This document shows, piece after piece, positions 53,107 through 61,144 of a DNA stretch of 64,000 nucleotides. Both the position numbers and the translations under genes were made by a program. The DNA lies in assembly GCA_964613805.1 (NCBI GenBank), contig CAZTJF010000010.1, positions 62,001 to 126,000 of the forward strand, read 5' to 3'. The notes beneath the pieces were generated by a model. It ran no database searches. It was given only the letters and a program-made list of their open reading frames with translations, and was not told the origin of the DNA. The stretch is from XYD12-FULL-36-8 sp964613805 (lineage in GTDB: Bacteria > Bacteroidota > Ignavibacteria > Ignavibacteriales > Ignavibacteriaceae). Numbering within the stretch: position 1 is the stretch's first letter; the number at the start of each line of letters is the position of its first letter.

Positions 53107-53709
53107 TTATTGAACTAAATCTGTTAAAATTTTATTCAGTAATTCAGCTTTTAATTTCAGTTCTTGAACCGTTCCATTATTGGTAAAAACAAAATCTGCT
53201 CGTTTCTTTTTTTCATCTTCTGAAATTTGACTTGATTCTCTATTCACAAACTCATCTTCAGAAAAATTGTCATGCAGTTTCTTTCTTCCCATCCTAACTT
53301 TATAATCAGCAGAGATTAGGACAACAAAATCAAATTTATTCTCGATATCAGCTTCATAAATTAAAGCCGCTTCGTGAAAAACAATGTTTGAAGTTTGAAG
53401 ACATTTATCCATTAGTGACCCCACTTTTTTTATCACCGCAGGATGAACAATTGAATTAATTTTTTCGAGATGAATCGGATTTGAAAACACCTTCTCGGCA
53501 ACATATTTTTTATTCAATCCGGTTGTATCATACGCTGATTTGCCAAAGTACTTGATAATTTCCGTTTTGATGTATGGGTCATTGTTCATTAATGATTTGG
53601 CAATTTCATCGGCTTTGATAACTGTGTAACCGATCTCCTCTAAGAATCTGCAAAAGCTCGATTTCCCGGAACCAATGTTTCCTGTGACAGCAATCTTTAA
53701 TTTTTTCAT
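53107..53709 (-). CDS. coaE: Dephospho-CoA kinase
   Basis: A 200-residue P-loop kinase performing the last step of CoA synthesis. The Walker A motif is VTGNIGSGKSSFCRFLEEIG; DEIAKSLMNND holds the conserved Asp; LEKINSIVHPAVIKKVGSLM and VFHEAALIYEADIENKFDFV complete the family pattern. It lies alone on the minus strand after a 359-base gap from rny. Confidence 0.93.
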   Translation of the reverse strand: MKKLKIAVTGNIGSGKSSFCRFLEEIGYTVIKADEIAKSLMNNDPYIKTEIIKYFGKSAYDTTGLNKKYVAEKVFSNPIHLEKINSIVHPAVIKKVGSLMDKCLQTSNIVFHEAALIYEADIENKFDFVVLISADYKVRMGRKKLHDNFSEDEFVNRESSQISEDEKKKRADFVFTNNGTVQELKLKAELLNKILTDLVQ

Positions 53710-53780
53710 TTTATTTATTTATGATTATAATGGTTATACTCTAACCCCAGCTTTTAGGAAGTGTTGCACAACTCGAATTT

Positions 53781-53846
53781 GTCACCCCGAACTTGTTTCG
53801 GGGTCACATTACAAAAAATATTTATATGCTGAAATTAATTCAGCAT
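53781..53846. repeat. REP-like element with two palindromes
   Basis: Two hairpins lie side by side: CCCCGAA with TTCGGGG (53785-53803) within GTCACCCCGAACTTG, and ATGCTGAA with TTCAGCAT (53826-53846). The same kind of pair is a frequent intergenic repeat in Bacteroidetes-group genomes (established knowledge, from memory). Only one copy is in the window. Confidence 0.45.
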
Positions 53847-54004
53847 GATAGTAGGGACTTACGCACAGACCCTTTAAGCTGGGATTATCCTAACACTCTA
53901 TCAATTTTGGACTTCAGTACATTTAAATTAAAGTGTATAAATTATTCAGGATATGAGACACAATAAGAAATCATTTACACACTTTATTGAAGATTAAAAA
54001 ATAA

Positions 54005-54024
54005 GCCCATCTAAAAAGATGGGC
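54005..54024 (-). terminator. Intrinsic terminator after rny
   Basis: GCCCATCT pairs with AGATGGGC around a short A/T loop. Read on the minus strand, the stem is followed by TTATTTTTTAATC, a good U-tract. It lies 45 bases beyond the rny stop. Confidence 0.8.
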
Positions 54025-54068
54025 ATGAATAATTTTAATTAGATATCAACAACGACTTTAGCAGTATT

Positions 54069-55646
54069 TTATTTAGCATAACCAATTTTGCGTACTTCCC
54101 GAATAACAGTGACTTTAATTTGTCCTGGATATTCCATTTCATTTTCAATTTTAGCAGCGATTTCACTTGCCAATTTATCTGCAAGAGTATCATCAACCTT
54201 ATCCTGTTCAACGACAACTCGTATTTCTCTGCCTGCTTGAATTGCATAAGTTTTTGCAACACCTTCAAAAGATTTTGCAAGTGCTTCCAAAGTTTCAAGT
54301 CGTTTAACATAACTTTCGAGCGGCTCACGTCTTGCTCCTGGTCGAGCTCCGCTGATTGCATCTGCCGCTTGAACTAATGGAGCAATTGGATGCTCCATCT
54401 CAATGTCTTCATGATGTGAACCAACTGCGTTAAATACAATTGGATGTTCTTTAAATTTTTTAGTTAAGTCATATCCAAGCAATGCATGCGGACCCTCAAT
54501 ACTTTTATCCACCGTTTTGCCTACATCATGAAGCAAACCGGCTCTCTTCGCCAGTGTAACATCTAAACCCAGTTCTGCAGCCATAATTCCTGTAAGATAA
54601 GATACTTCAACACTGTGCTGTAAAAGATTTTGACCAAAGCTGGAGCGGTATCTCATTCGTCCGATGCTTTTAATCAACTCGTTATGCATATTGTGAATTC
54701 CAAGCTGCAATATCGTATTCTCACCATCGCGAACCATTTCTTCTTCAAGTTCTTGACGAACTTTTTCAACAACTTCTTCAATTCTTGCCGGGTGAATTCG
54801 ACCATCAGCAATTAATCTTTCTAGGGATAGTCTTGCAACCTCTCTTCTGAATTGATCGAACGAAGATAAAATCACGGCTTCGGGTGTATCATCAACAATA
54901 ACATCAACACCGGTAACTGCTTCGAAGGAGCGGATATTTCTTCCCTCTTTACCGATAATACGTCCTTTCATTTCATCATTTTGGATTTGTACAACTGAAA
55001 CGGTGGTTTCAACCGCATAATCAGCGGCTGTTCTTTGAATGGCTTGAACAATTATTTTCTGAGCATCCTTTTTTGCTTCGGATTTAGCTTTATCATGCAA
55101 ATCCTTTATTAACCTGGCACTGTCAGATTTAGCAGAGTCCATCAAATTTTCCATCAGCATTTTCTTTGCTTCTTCCTTTGATAACACCGAAATCTTTTCG
55201 AGTTTTTCGTTCTGCTCAGTTTCTAATTTTTGTATTTCTGCTTGCTTTGTTTCAAGAACTTTTTTGAGGTTTTGTAACTCTCTTTCAAGTTGTTTGTTTT
55301 CTTTTTCCTTTTTAATTACTAAGTCAAACTTCTTCTCTATGTTTTCTTCACGTGCGGATAGCTGTTTGTCGATATTAGAATATTTTTGTTTCTTTTGATT
55401 CAGATCATTATCGAATTCCTGTTTCTTTTTGTACCATTCATCTTTTACTTCGAGTAATTTTTCTCTTTTTAAGTTTTGAGATTCCTTTTCAGCATCTTTA
55501 ATGATGAGTTTAGCTTTTTCTTCGGCTGCCAATAAACTCTTTTTTCCAATTTTAGAGTTTAGTAACCATCCCAAGTAAAAAAATAAAATAATGAGAAAAA
55601 TCACCGTAGGTATTATTACTGCAAGACTAAGATTTGCAACATTCAT
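54069..55646 (-). CDS. rny: Ribonuclease Y
   Basis: A 525-residue membrane-anchored endoribonuclease that starts mRNA decay. An N-terminal helix (about 8-28) is followed by a long coiled coil (about 35-190), a KH domain (NDEMKGRIIGKEGRNIRSFE) and an HD domain (LLHDVGKTVDKSIEGPHALL). The ATG at 55646 has GGAGG four bases ahead. It lies downstream of zapA and the 6S-like RNA, an order seen in other FCB genomes. Confidence 0.95.
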   Translation of the reverse strand: MNVANLSLAVIIPTVIFLIILFFYLGWLLNSKIGKKSLLAAEEKAKLIIKDAEKESQNLKREKLLEVKDEWYKKKQEFDNDLNQKKQKYSNIDKQLSAREENIEKKFDLVIKKEKENKQLERELQNLKKVLETKQAEIQKLETEQNEKLEKISVLSKEEAKKMLMENLMDSAKSDSARLIKDLHDKAKSEAKKDAQKIIVQAIQRTAADYAVETTVSVVQIQNDEMKGRIIGKEGRNIRSFEAVTGVDVIVDDTPEAVILSSFDQFRREVARLSLERLIADGRIHPARIEEVVEKVRQELEEEMVRDGENTILQLGIHNMHNELIKSIGRMRYRSSFGQNLLQHSVEVSYLTGIMAAELGLDVTLAKRAGLLHDVGKTVDKSIEGPHALLGYDLTKKFKEHPIVFNAVGSHHEDIEMEHPIAPLVQAADAISGARPGARREPLESYVKRLETLEALAKSFEGVAKTYAIQAGREIRVVVEQDKVDDTLADKLASEIAAKIENEMEYPGQIKVTVIREVRKIGYAK

Positions 55647-55675
55647 ATTTCCTCCATTACGGTAATAAAATTTAA

Positions 55676-55876
55676 GCCGCCTGCCAGCTTCTGACTAATG
55701 GGAAAAACCCAAGATAATCAGTTTGGGAGATCGCCCGAACGGTTTTTGCTTCCTCTGTTCCAATCCCATTGGGTTGGATTCCTGATTACTCAAGCAAGGC
55801 CTGCAATAGACGCCGAAAGTCAAAATCCCTAGTTAAAAGAGTTAGTTTTTCTTTTTGTACGAACTGACAGCGCGGC
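55676..55876 (-). ncRNA. ssrS: Putative 6S RNA
   Basis: This roughly 200-base non-coding stretch lies between zapA and rny. Its ends form a long stem: GCCGCGCTGTCAG (55876-55864) pairs with CTGGCAGGCGGC (55687-55676), 12 pairs with one bulge. Inside, TTGCTT pairs with AAGCAA, and TCCAACCC with GGGATTGGA forms an apical hairpin, with open regions between. Length, rod-like shape and the position next to zapA fit 6S RNA, which binds RNA polymerase holoenzyme in stationary phase. No covariance search was made. Confidence 0.6.
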
Positions 55877-55887
55877 AGTTTAATTTA

Positions 55888-56184
55888 TTAAGATGGATTG
55901 GATAAATGTGGTTCGTTTAACAGAAGCTTTAGCTTTTTGATTTTATCTGATGCCTGAATTAAAAATTCCCGATTTTTATTCTTCTCCAAAAATAAATCGT
56001 ATGCAATATTTAAGCATGCTATAATTGCTATAGTTTGTGCAGGCTGATCAGGAAGTTCTTCTTTTGTTTCTTCCATCACTTTATTAACATAAACAGCAAG
56101 TTCCTTAGCAATTTCTTCATTTTCAACCAGTAAGGAATACTCTTTATCAAATATTTTTATTTTAAGCTTCTTTTTTTCGGACAT
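55888..56184 (-). CDS. zapA: Cell division protein ZapA
   Basis: A 98-residue protein of the ZapA family, which bundles FtsZ filaments. KLKIKIFDKEYSLLVENEEI then AKELAVYVNKVMEETKEELP and TIAIIACLNIAYDLFLEKNK are characteristic, with a C-terminal coiled coil. It follows the coiled-coil gene by 30 bases and pheT beyond it, an arrangement found in many Bacteroidetes (pheT-zapA-6S-rny). Confidence 0.88.
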   Translation of the reverse strand: MSEKKKLKIKIFDKEYSLLVENEEIAKELAVYVNKVMEETKEELPDQPAQTIAIIACLNIAYDLFLEKNKNREFLIQASDKIKKLKLLLNEPHLSNPS

Positions 56185-56214
56185 TTATTTTTTCCATCAA
56201 ACGATCAATAATTT

Positions 56215-56526
56215 TTAAGAACTAAGATGATAATCAATTTTATTAATTAAATTTTCAATTTTAGTTTTTAGCGCTTCTTTCTCCTTTGAAGTTAGTGAGT
56301 TAAAGATATTCAATTCTGTTTTACCTATCAACCTATCAATCTCCCCCTCAAGCTTAGCAATCTTTTGGTTAAGAGCAGTATTTTCTGCCTTAAGCTGTTC
56401 AATCGTTCTTTCTACTTTGCTGTTTCTAAGCTCTATATCCTTAGCTTTGTTTTTAAGAACTTCAGCTTGGGTTTCAATCAAGTTGAGATCATTGATTATA
56501 ATTTCGTATTTAGAGAGTTCGCTCAC
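56215..56526 (-). CDS. Small coiled-coil protein between pheT and zapA
   Basis: A 103-residue protein, almost all coiled coil (about 1-70: LIETQAEVLKNKAKDIELRN, LKAENTALNQKIAKLEGEID), with a short C-terminal basic part (SLTSKEKEALKTKIENLINK). The start is GTG at 56526, directly after the pheT stop. It resembles ZapB-like coiled coils in length and position next to zapA, so a division role is possible (inference). No firm family match. Confidence 0.65.
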   Translation of the reverse strand: MSELSKYEIIINDLNLIETQAEVLKNKAKDIELRNSKVERTIEQLKAENTALNQKIAKLEGEIDRLIGKTELNIFNSLTSKEKEALKTKIENLINKIDYHLSS

Positions 56527-58932
56527 CTATTTTCCTCTTAGTATTGCATTAAATTTTTTAGAAACTGAATTTATGAGTGCTGTAAAATCTTTCTCCACTT
56601 CAGATTCTGTAAGGGTTCTGTCATCGGAACCAAATTCAAGTGAAAATGCCAAACTTTTTTTATCATTTCCAATCGCTTCATCTTCGTATATATCAAAAAT
56701 CTTAACATCTCTCAGCAAGTTTGAACCTCCATGTCTTATATGAGTTATTATATTCTCAACTGAAACTTTTCTATCAAATATAAAAGCAAAATCCCGTAAA
56801 ACTTTCGGGAATTTACTTGGTTCGATAAACTTTTTGCCGATCCTTTCAATTCCCTGCAATGATTTGACATGAAACTCAAAGGCATAAACATCTTGTTCTA
56901 TTCCAAAATCGTCAAGAACTTCTTTTTTTACTTTACCTCCTTCGGCTAAAACCTTGTTCATAAGACTTTTAGTCAAAAGGAATTCATATAAATTATTTCC
57001 ACTGTGATAATAGGAATCATTTAAAAAATTGTCAAGTGAAATTTTCGTTAAAAAGCTATTTATTGCACCTTTTAAGTCAAAAAAATCAAAAAATCGCTCA
57101 TTGGAATGCCATTCCTTGCCATTTGCACGGCCAGTGAGGAGAAAAATTATTTTCTGTGATTCAGTGAAATCGGAGAAAGATTTTATCTCTGAAGTTCTGT
57201 TATTGTAAAAAATATTTCCAATTTCAAATAAGCAAAGATCTTTTTCACCTGAATTTATATTGCGGGAAACAACTGATAGTGCATTTGGTAAAAGTGAGTT
57301 TCTTAAAAATTCCATATCAAGATTTTGCGGATTCAAAATCTGAATTGGATTTTCAAAGTACGATGCTAACTTCTTATTGACTAAAGGATTATTTATCATC
57401 TCATAAAACCCCAGTGAGTTAGCAGCATTTCTAAGTTGATCGGCAAATTCTGATTCATCAATACGTTTTTGAAGAGTTACAGCAATCTTTGAAATCGTGG
57501 GAATATTATCGTAACCATGTATTCTTGCAATTTCTTCGATAAGATCAATTTCCCTTTGGATGTCAGGTCTAAAAGTAGGAACGATAGTTTTTAATTCATC
57601 TTTGTTTTGCTCTTCAACGGCAATTCCCAAAGCAGTAAGAATATTTTTAGTATTTTGTTTTTCAATCTTATAACCTAAAATTCTCTCAACACTATGATGT
57701 CTTAACGCAATTTCTCGTGGAAGTATTTTTTTAGGACAAATATCAATGCTCCCTTTCGCAATTTCCCCGTTACATATCTCAGAAATTAGCTGAGCAGCTC
57801 GCTGAGCAGTATAACGAGTATTATTGGGATCAGTTCCACGTTCAAAGCGATAAGAAGCATCAGTTGATAACCCAATTGAGCGGGAAGTTCGTCGAATGCT
57901 TGCAGGATTGAAATACGCGCTCTCAATGAGTAAATTTTTAGTGTTTGAATTTATCTCTGAATTTTCACCACCCATGACTCCTGCAATTGCAACAGGTTTT
58001 TCACCATCACAAATCATTAATGTACCGATTGGTAAATTTCTTTGTTTGGAATCCAAAGTTGTGAAAGTAGATTCAGTCTTCGTGCTTTTTACAATTATTT
58101 TTTTGCCTGCGAGCAGATCAAGATCAAAAGCGTGAAGCGGCTGTCCGGTTTCATACATGATATAATTTGTTATATCAACCACATTGTTTATTGGACGCAA
58201 ACCAATTTTGGACAGACAATTTTTTAACCATTCAGGTGATTCTTTTATTTCAACATTTCGAACAACCAACGAAGAATATCGTGGACAATTAACTTCATCC
58301 TCAATTTCGATTGATGCAAATTCGTTAACAGAATTTTTTGATTCATTCAACTTTATTTGAGGAAGGTTTAATGATTTATTAAAAAGTGCAGCTAATTCTC
58401 TGGCTACACCAATATGTGAGAGTGCATCGGGACGATTAGGAGTGATCCCAATTTCAAAAGTCACATCATTCAATTTTAAAGCTTCGGTTATTTTAGCACC
58501 AACTATAAAATCATCGGGCAGAACCATTATTCCATCATGGTTGTCACTAATTTCAAGTTCTGCTTCAGAGCAAATCATTCCAAATGATTCAACACCCCGG
58601 ATTTTGGCTTTTTCAATCTTGAATTGTCCTTTGGGAATGATTGTCCCGATTGGAGCAAAAACTATCTTTTGGTTAACTTCGACATTTGGGGCACCACAAA
58701 TCACCTGATACTCATTTTCTCCAGTTGAAACGGTACAAAGTGAGAGTTTATCAGCATTGGGGTGTTTTTGCTTTGACTTAATAAAACCAACAACAAAACC
58801 CTTATAAACTTCGGCTTCAGAAAAAACATCTTCAACCTCAAGTCCGGCCATAGTAAGCTTATGAGAAATTTCTTCGGCAGAAATTCCCTCGAGATCAACA
58901 TAATTTTTTAACCAGCTTAGAAGTATTTTCAA
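56527..58932 (-). CDS. pheT: Phenylalanyl-tRNA synthetase beta subunit
   Basis: An 801-residue beta subunit. Domains in order: EMAP-type tRNA-binding domain (about 40-150; VVGFIKSKQKHPNADKLSLC), B3/B4 editing domain (about 210-390), B5 domain (about 400-470), the core B6/B7 domains and the C-terminal FDX-ACB anticodon-binding domain (about 705-800; IEPSKFPKVLRDFAFIFDRK). The start is TTG at 58932. It follows pheS by 15 bases. Together they form the alpha2-beta2 enzyme that charges tRNA-Phe. Confidence 0.96.
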   Translation of the reverse strand: MKILLSWLKNYVDLEGISAEEISHKLTMAGLEVEDVFSEAEVYKGFVVGFIKSKQKHPNADKLSLCTVSTGENEYQVICGAPNVEVNQKIVFAPIGTIIPKGQFKIEKAKIRGVESFGMICSEAELEISDNHDGIMVLPDDFIVGAKITEALKLNDVTFEIGITPNRPDALSHIGVARELAALFNKSLNLPQIKLNESKNSVNEFASIEIEDEVNCPRYSSLVVRNVEIKESPEWLKNCLSKIGLRPINNVVDITNYIMYETGQPLHAFDLDLLAGKKIIVKSTKTESTFTTLDSKQRNLPIGTLMICDGEKPVAIAGVMGGENSEINSNTKNLLIESAYFNPASIRRTSRSIGLSTDASYRFERGTDPNNTRYTAQRAAQLISEICNGEIAKGSIDICPKKILPREIALRHHSVERILGYKIEKQNTKNILTALGIAVEEQNKDELKTIVPTFRPDIQREIDLIEEIARIHGYDNIPTISKIAVTLQKRIDESEFADQLRNAANSLGFYEMINNPLVNKKLASYFENPIQILNPQNLDMEFLRNSLLPNALSVVSRNINSGEKDLCLFEIGNIFYNNRTSEIKSFSDFTESQKIIFLLTGRANGKEWHSNERFFDFFDLKGAINSFLTKISLDNFLNDSYYHSGNNLYEFLLTKSLMNKVLAEGGKVKKEVLDDFGIEQDVYAFEFHVKSLQGIERIGKKFIEPSKFPKVLRDFAFIFDRKVSVENIITHIRHGGSNLLRDVKIFDIYEDEAIGNDKKSLAFSLEFGSDDRTLTESEVEKDFTALINSVSKKFNAILRGK

Positions 58933-58947
58933 TTAAAATTCTCCAAG

Positions 58948-59961
58948 CTAAAATTGTTTAAGAAATCTGAAATCATTTTCAAAAAAGATACGAATATCCG
59001 TAATTCCATACTTTAGCATTGCGGTTCTTTCTATGCCCATTCCAAAAGCATAACCTGAATATTTTTCGGGATCATAACCAACCATTTTAAATACATTTGG
59101 ATCAACCATTCCACAGCCGAGTATTTCGAGCCATCCACTGTATTTACAAACCTTGCATCCTTTACCATGACACAAATAACATGTGATGTCCATTTCTGCA
59201 CTTGGTTCTGTAAACGGAAAGAAACTTGGACGAAAACGATATTTTAAATCTTCCATGTAAAATTGTTTTGCAAAAGCAACTAGAGTTCCTTTTAACTCGG
59301 CAAAGGTCACATCTGTATCCACATAAATTCCATCAACCTGATGGAACATGCAATAGCTCCTTGAACTTACTGCTTCATTCCTATAAACTCTGCCCGGCAT
59401 GATTGCTCGAACAGGCGGCTGATGCTTCTCCATAATTCTAACTTGCACCGGTGTTGTATGTGTTCTGAGAAGAAAATCTTTAGTTATGAAAAATGTGTCT
59501 TGCATATCTCTTGCAGGATGATCTTTCGGGAAATTCAGGGCTTCGAAATTATAGTAATCTGATTCTAATTCAGGTCCTTCGATAGATGAAAAACCTAAGC
59601 TTCTAAAAATTGATTTTATCTCATTCAAAGTTTGTGTAAGCAAATGGCTGCTTCCAATTTGCTTTAATCTTCCCGGAAGAGATAAATCTATGAAAGATTT
59701 TTCTTTAATTAGGTTTGAAGTAAGGTCTTGTTTTATCTCTGTAATTCGTGATGTGATTTCATCTCGTAACGCATTAAGAGATTTTCCGATTTGAGGTTTG
59801 TCTTCTTTGCTGACTGATTTTAATTCGTCAAATAGATTTGTAAGTATTCCGTTTTTGCTGAGATATTTAATTCGTATTTCGTCCAGTTTTTTAAGATCAT
59901 CCAAACCAGAAATATCTTTATTAAAATCCTCGCGAACGGAATTTATTTTGTTTAACAGCAT
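58948..59961 (-). CDS. pheS: Phenylalanyl-tRNA synthetase alpha subunit
   Basis: A 337-residue class II catalytic subunit. An N-terminal coiled coil (about 1-85) contacts tRNA; the core has HTTPVQVRIMEKHQPPVRAI (motif 2 region, with GRVYRNEAVSSRSYCMFHQV) and motif 3 in GYAFGMGIERTAMLKYGITD. A short Cys-rich insert, CYLCHGKGCKVCKYSGW, is a known zinc-ribbon-like insertion in many PheS proteins. It is the first gene of pheST, 57 bases after rplT, with a hairpin in the spacer. Confidence 0.95.
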   Translation of the reverse strand: MLLNKINSVREDFNKDISGLDDLKKLDEIRIKYLSKNGILTNLFDELKSVSKEDKPQIGKSLNALRDEITSRITEIKQDLTSNLIKEKSFIDLSLPGRLKQIGSSHLLTQTLNEIKSIFRSLGFSSIEGPELESDYYNFEALNFPKDHPARDMQDTFFITKDFLLRTHTTPVQVRIMEKHQPPVRAIMPGRVYRNEAVSSRSYCMFHQVDGIYVDTDVTFAELKGTLVAFAKQFYMEDLKYRFRPSFFPFTEPSAEMDITCYLCHGKGCKVCKYSGWLEILGCGMVDPNVFKMVGYDPEKYSGYAFGMGIERTAMLKYGITDIRIFFENDFRFLKQF

Positions 59962-59988
59962 AGCTGCGAACCGAGCTTGTAAAGTAAA

Positions 59989-60011
59989 GCTCCGATGATT
60001 CTCATCGAAGC
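59989..60011 (-). terminator. Hairpin between rplT and pheS (terminator or attenuator)
   Basis: On the minus strand GCTTCGATGA pairs with TCATCGGAGC around a three-base loop (ten pairs, one wobble), seven bases after the rplT stop. It is followed by TTTACTTTAC, a weak U-tract, and then pheS starts 27 bases on. It may end part of the infC-rpmI-rplT transcript or control read-through into pheST. Confidence 0.5.
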
Positions 60012-60017
60012 ATTAAA

Positions 60018-60365
60018 TTAATTTTTTGAAAAATTAACCAACTCTGTGAAGGCAGAAGGACTTTCAACAGCAAGATTTGCAAGAATCTTTCTGTTTATTA
60101 ATATACCTTTTGAATCGAGAGCGTGAATTAATCGTGAATATGTAGTACCATGTGCTCTTGCAGCAGCGTTAATTCGAGTAATCCACAATTTTCGGAATAC
60201 TCTCTTCTTAAGTTTTCGATCTCTAAACGAGTGGAGCAATCCTTTTTCGACATGGTTTTTTGCAACAGTATAAACCTTACTGCGTCTGCCCCAATATCCT
60301 TTTGCTTGATCTAGGATTCGTTTTCTTCGGCGATGGGAAGCCACCTTATTTTTTGAACGCGGCAT
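60018..60365 (-). CDS. rplT: 50S ribosomal protein L20
   Basis: A 115-residue ribosomal protein. The long N-terminal basic helix MPRSKNKVASHRRRKRILDQ and AKGYWGRRSKVYTVAKNHVE, followed by LWITRINAAARAHGTTYSRL, is fully typical. It is needed for early 50S assembly and in many bacteria represses its own operon. It lies 24 bases after rpmI. Confidence 0.97.
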   Translation of the reverse strand: MPRSKNKVASHRRRKRILDQAKGYWGRRSKVYTVAKNHVEKGLLHSFRDRKLKKRVFRKLWITRINAAARAHGTTYSRLIHALDSKGILINRKILANLAVESPSAFTELVNFSKN

Positions 60366-60389
60366 TCTATTTTTCCTTTTAAATTAAAA

Positions 60390-60581
60390 TTATTGAATCA
60401 TTATTTTTACACGTTTTTGTTCGGACTTTGCCACAAGTGTGGTTCGTCTCAATTTTCTTTTGCGCTTCGTACTTTTTGAAGTCAGGATGTGACTTTTATA
60501 TGCACTTTTTCTTTTGAACTTACCAGAAGCAGTAACTTTAAAAGTTTTTTTTGCGCCTCTGTTACTTTTCATTTTAGGCAT
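60390..60581 (-). CDS. rpmI: 50S ribosomal protein L35
   Basis: A 63-residue basic protein, MPKMKSNRGAKKTFKVTASG with KRKSAYKSHILTSKSTKRKR, matching L35. It lies between infC and rplT in the universal order, 12 bases after the infC stop. Confidence 0.96.
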   Translation of the reverse strand: MPKMKSNRGAKKTFKVTASGKFKRKSAYKSHILTSKSTKRKRKLRRTTLVAKSEQKRVKIMIQ

Positions 60582-60593
60582 TTTTTATTCCAA

Positions 60594-61133
60594 TCAATTA
60601 TTTTGTTTTTTACTTTTTGATTTTATCGGAGCAAGGATTACCAATAAATTCTTGCCTTCCATTTTCATTGGAGCTTCAACTTTAGAAACCTCAGCAGTTT
60701 TTTCAATAAACTCTTTCATCAGTTCCTCACCTTTTTCAGTATACGCTAATTCTCTACCCTTAAAAATAATTGCAACTTTAACTTTGTTACCTTCCTGTAA
60801 AAAATTGATAGCGTGCTTAACCTTGAAATCAAAATCATGAGTATCAGTGTTAGGGTGAAGTCGAATTTCCTTTAGAACAGTTACCTGCTGATGTTTGCGT
60901 TGAATTTTTTCCTTTTTTTGCTGCTCGTACCTGAATTTACCAAAGTCAATAATTTTACAGACAGGAGGTTGCGCTTGTGGAGCAATCTCCACCAAATCTT
61001 GACCTCTCTCATGTGCTTTTCTTAAAGCATCTTTAATTCCAAAAATTCCAAGTTGAGTACCATCAAGATCAATTACTCTTACTCGTAATGCTCTGATTTC
61101 CTCATTAACCCTTACTTCTTCTTTTTGAGCGAT
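60594..61133 (-). CDS. infC: Translation initiation factor IF-3, starting at ATC
   Basis: A 179-residue IF-3. Reading back from the IF-3 core (VEIAPQAQPPVCKIIDFGKF, FRYEQQKKEKIQRKHQQVTV, KEIRLHPNTDTHDFDFKVKH), the frame contains VRVNEEIRALRVRVIDLDGT, the known N-terminal domain start, with no ATG, GTG or TTG before it. The only fitting start is ATC at 61133, seven bases after a perfect AAGGAG that overlaps the thrS stop. AUU/AUC-type starts are a known device for IF-3 autoregulation, since IF-3 rejects such codons. An internal TTG at 60995 would cut off the N-terminal domain. Confidence 0.93.
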   Translation of the reverse strand: MAQKEEVRVNEEIRALRVRVIDLDGTQLGIFGIKDALRKAHERGQDLVEIAPQAQPPVCKIIDFGKFRYEQQKKEKIQRKHQQVTVLKEIRLHPNTDTHDFDFKVKHAINFLQEGNKVKVAIIFKGRELAYTEKGEELMKEFIEKTAEVSKVEAPMKMEGKNLLVILAPIKSKSKKQNN

Positions 61134-61144
61134 TGATAATCTCC

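Larger units (their letters stand above)
53710..54068. other. Intergenic region between coaE and rny
   Basis: No gene is seen in these 359 bases. It contains a palindromic repeat (53781-53846) and the probable rny terminator (54005-54024), listed separately. The rest is AT-rich. Confidence 0.5.

Noticed and set aside
60594..60995. infC as a 133-aa protein starting at TTG 60995
   Set aside because: The frame continues upstream with the conserved IF-3 N-terminal domain to an SD-preceded ATC at 61133.
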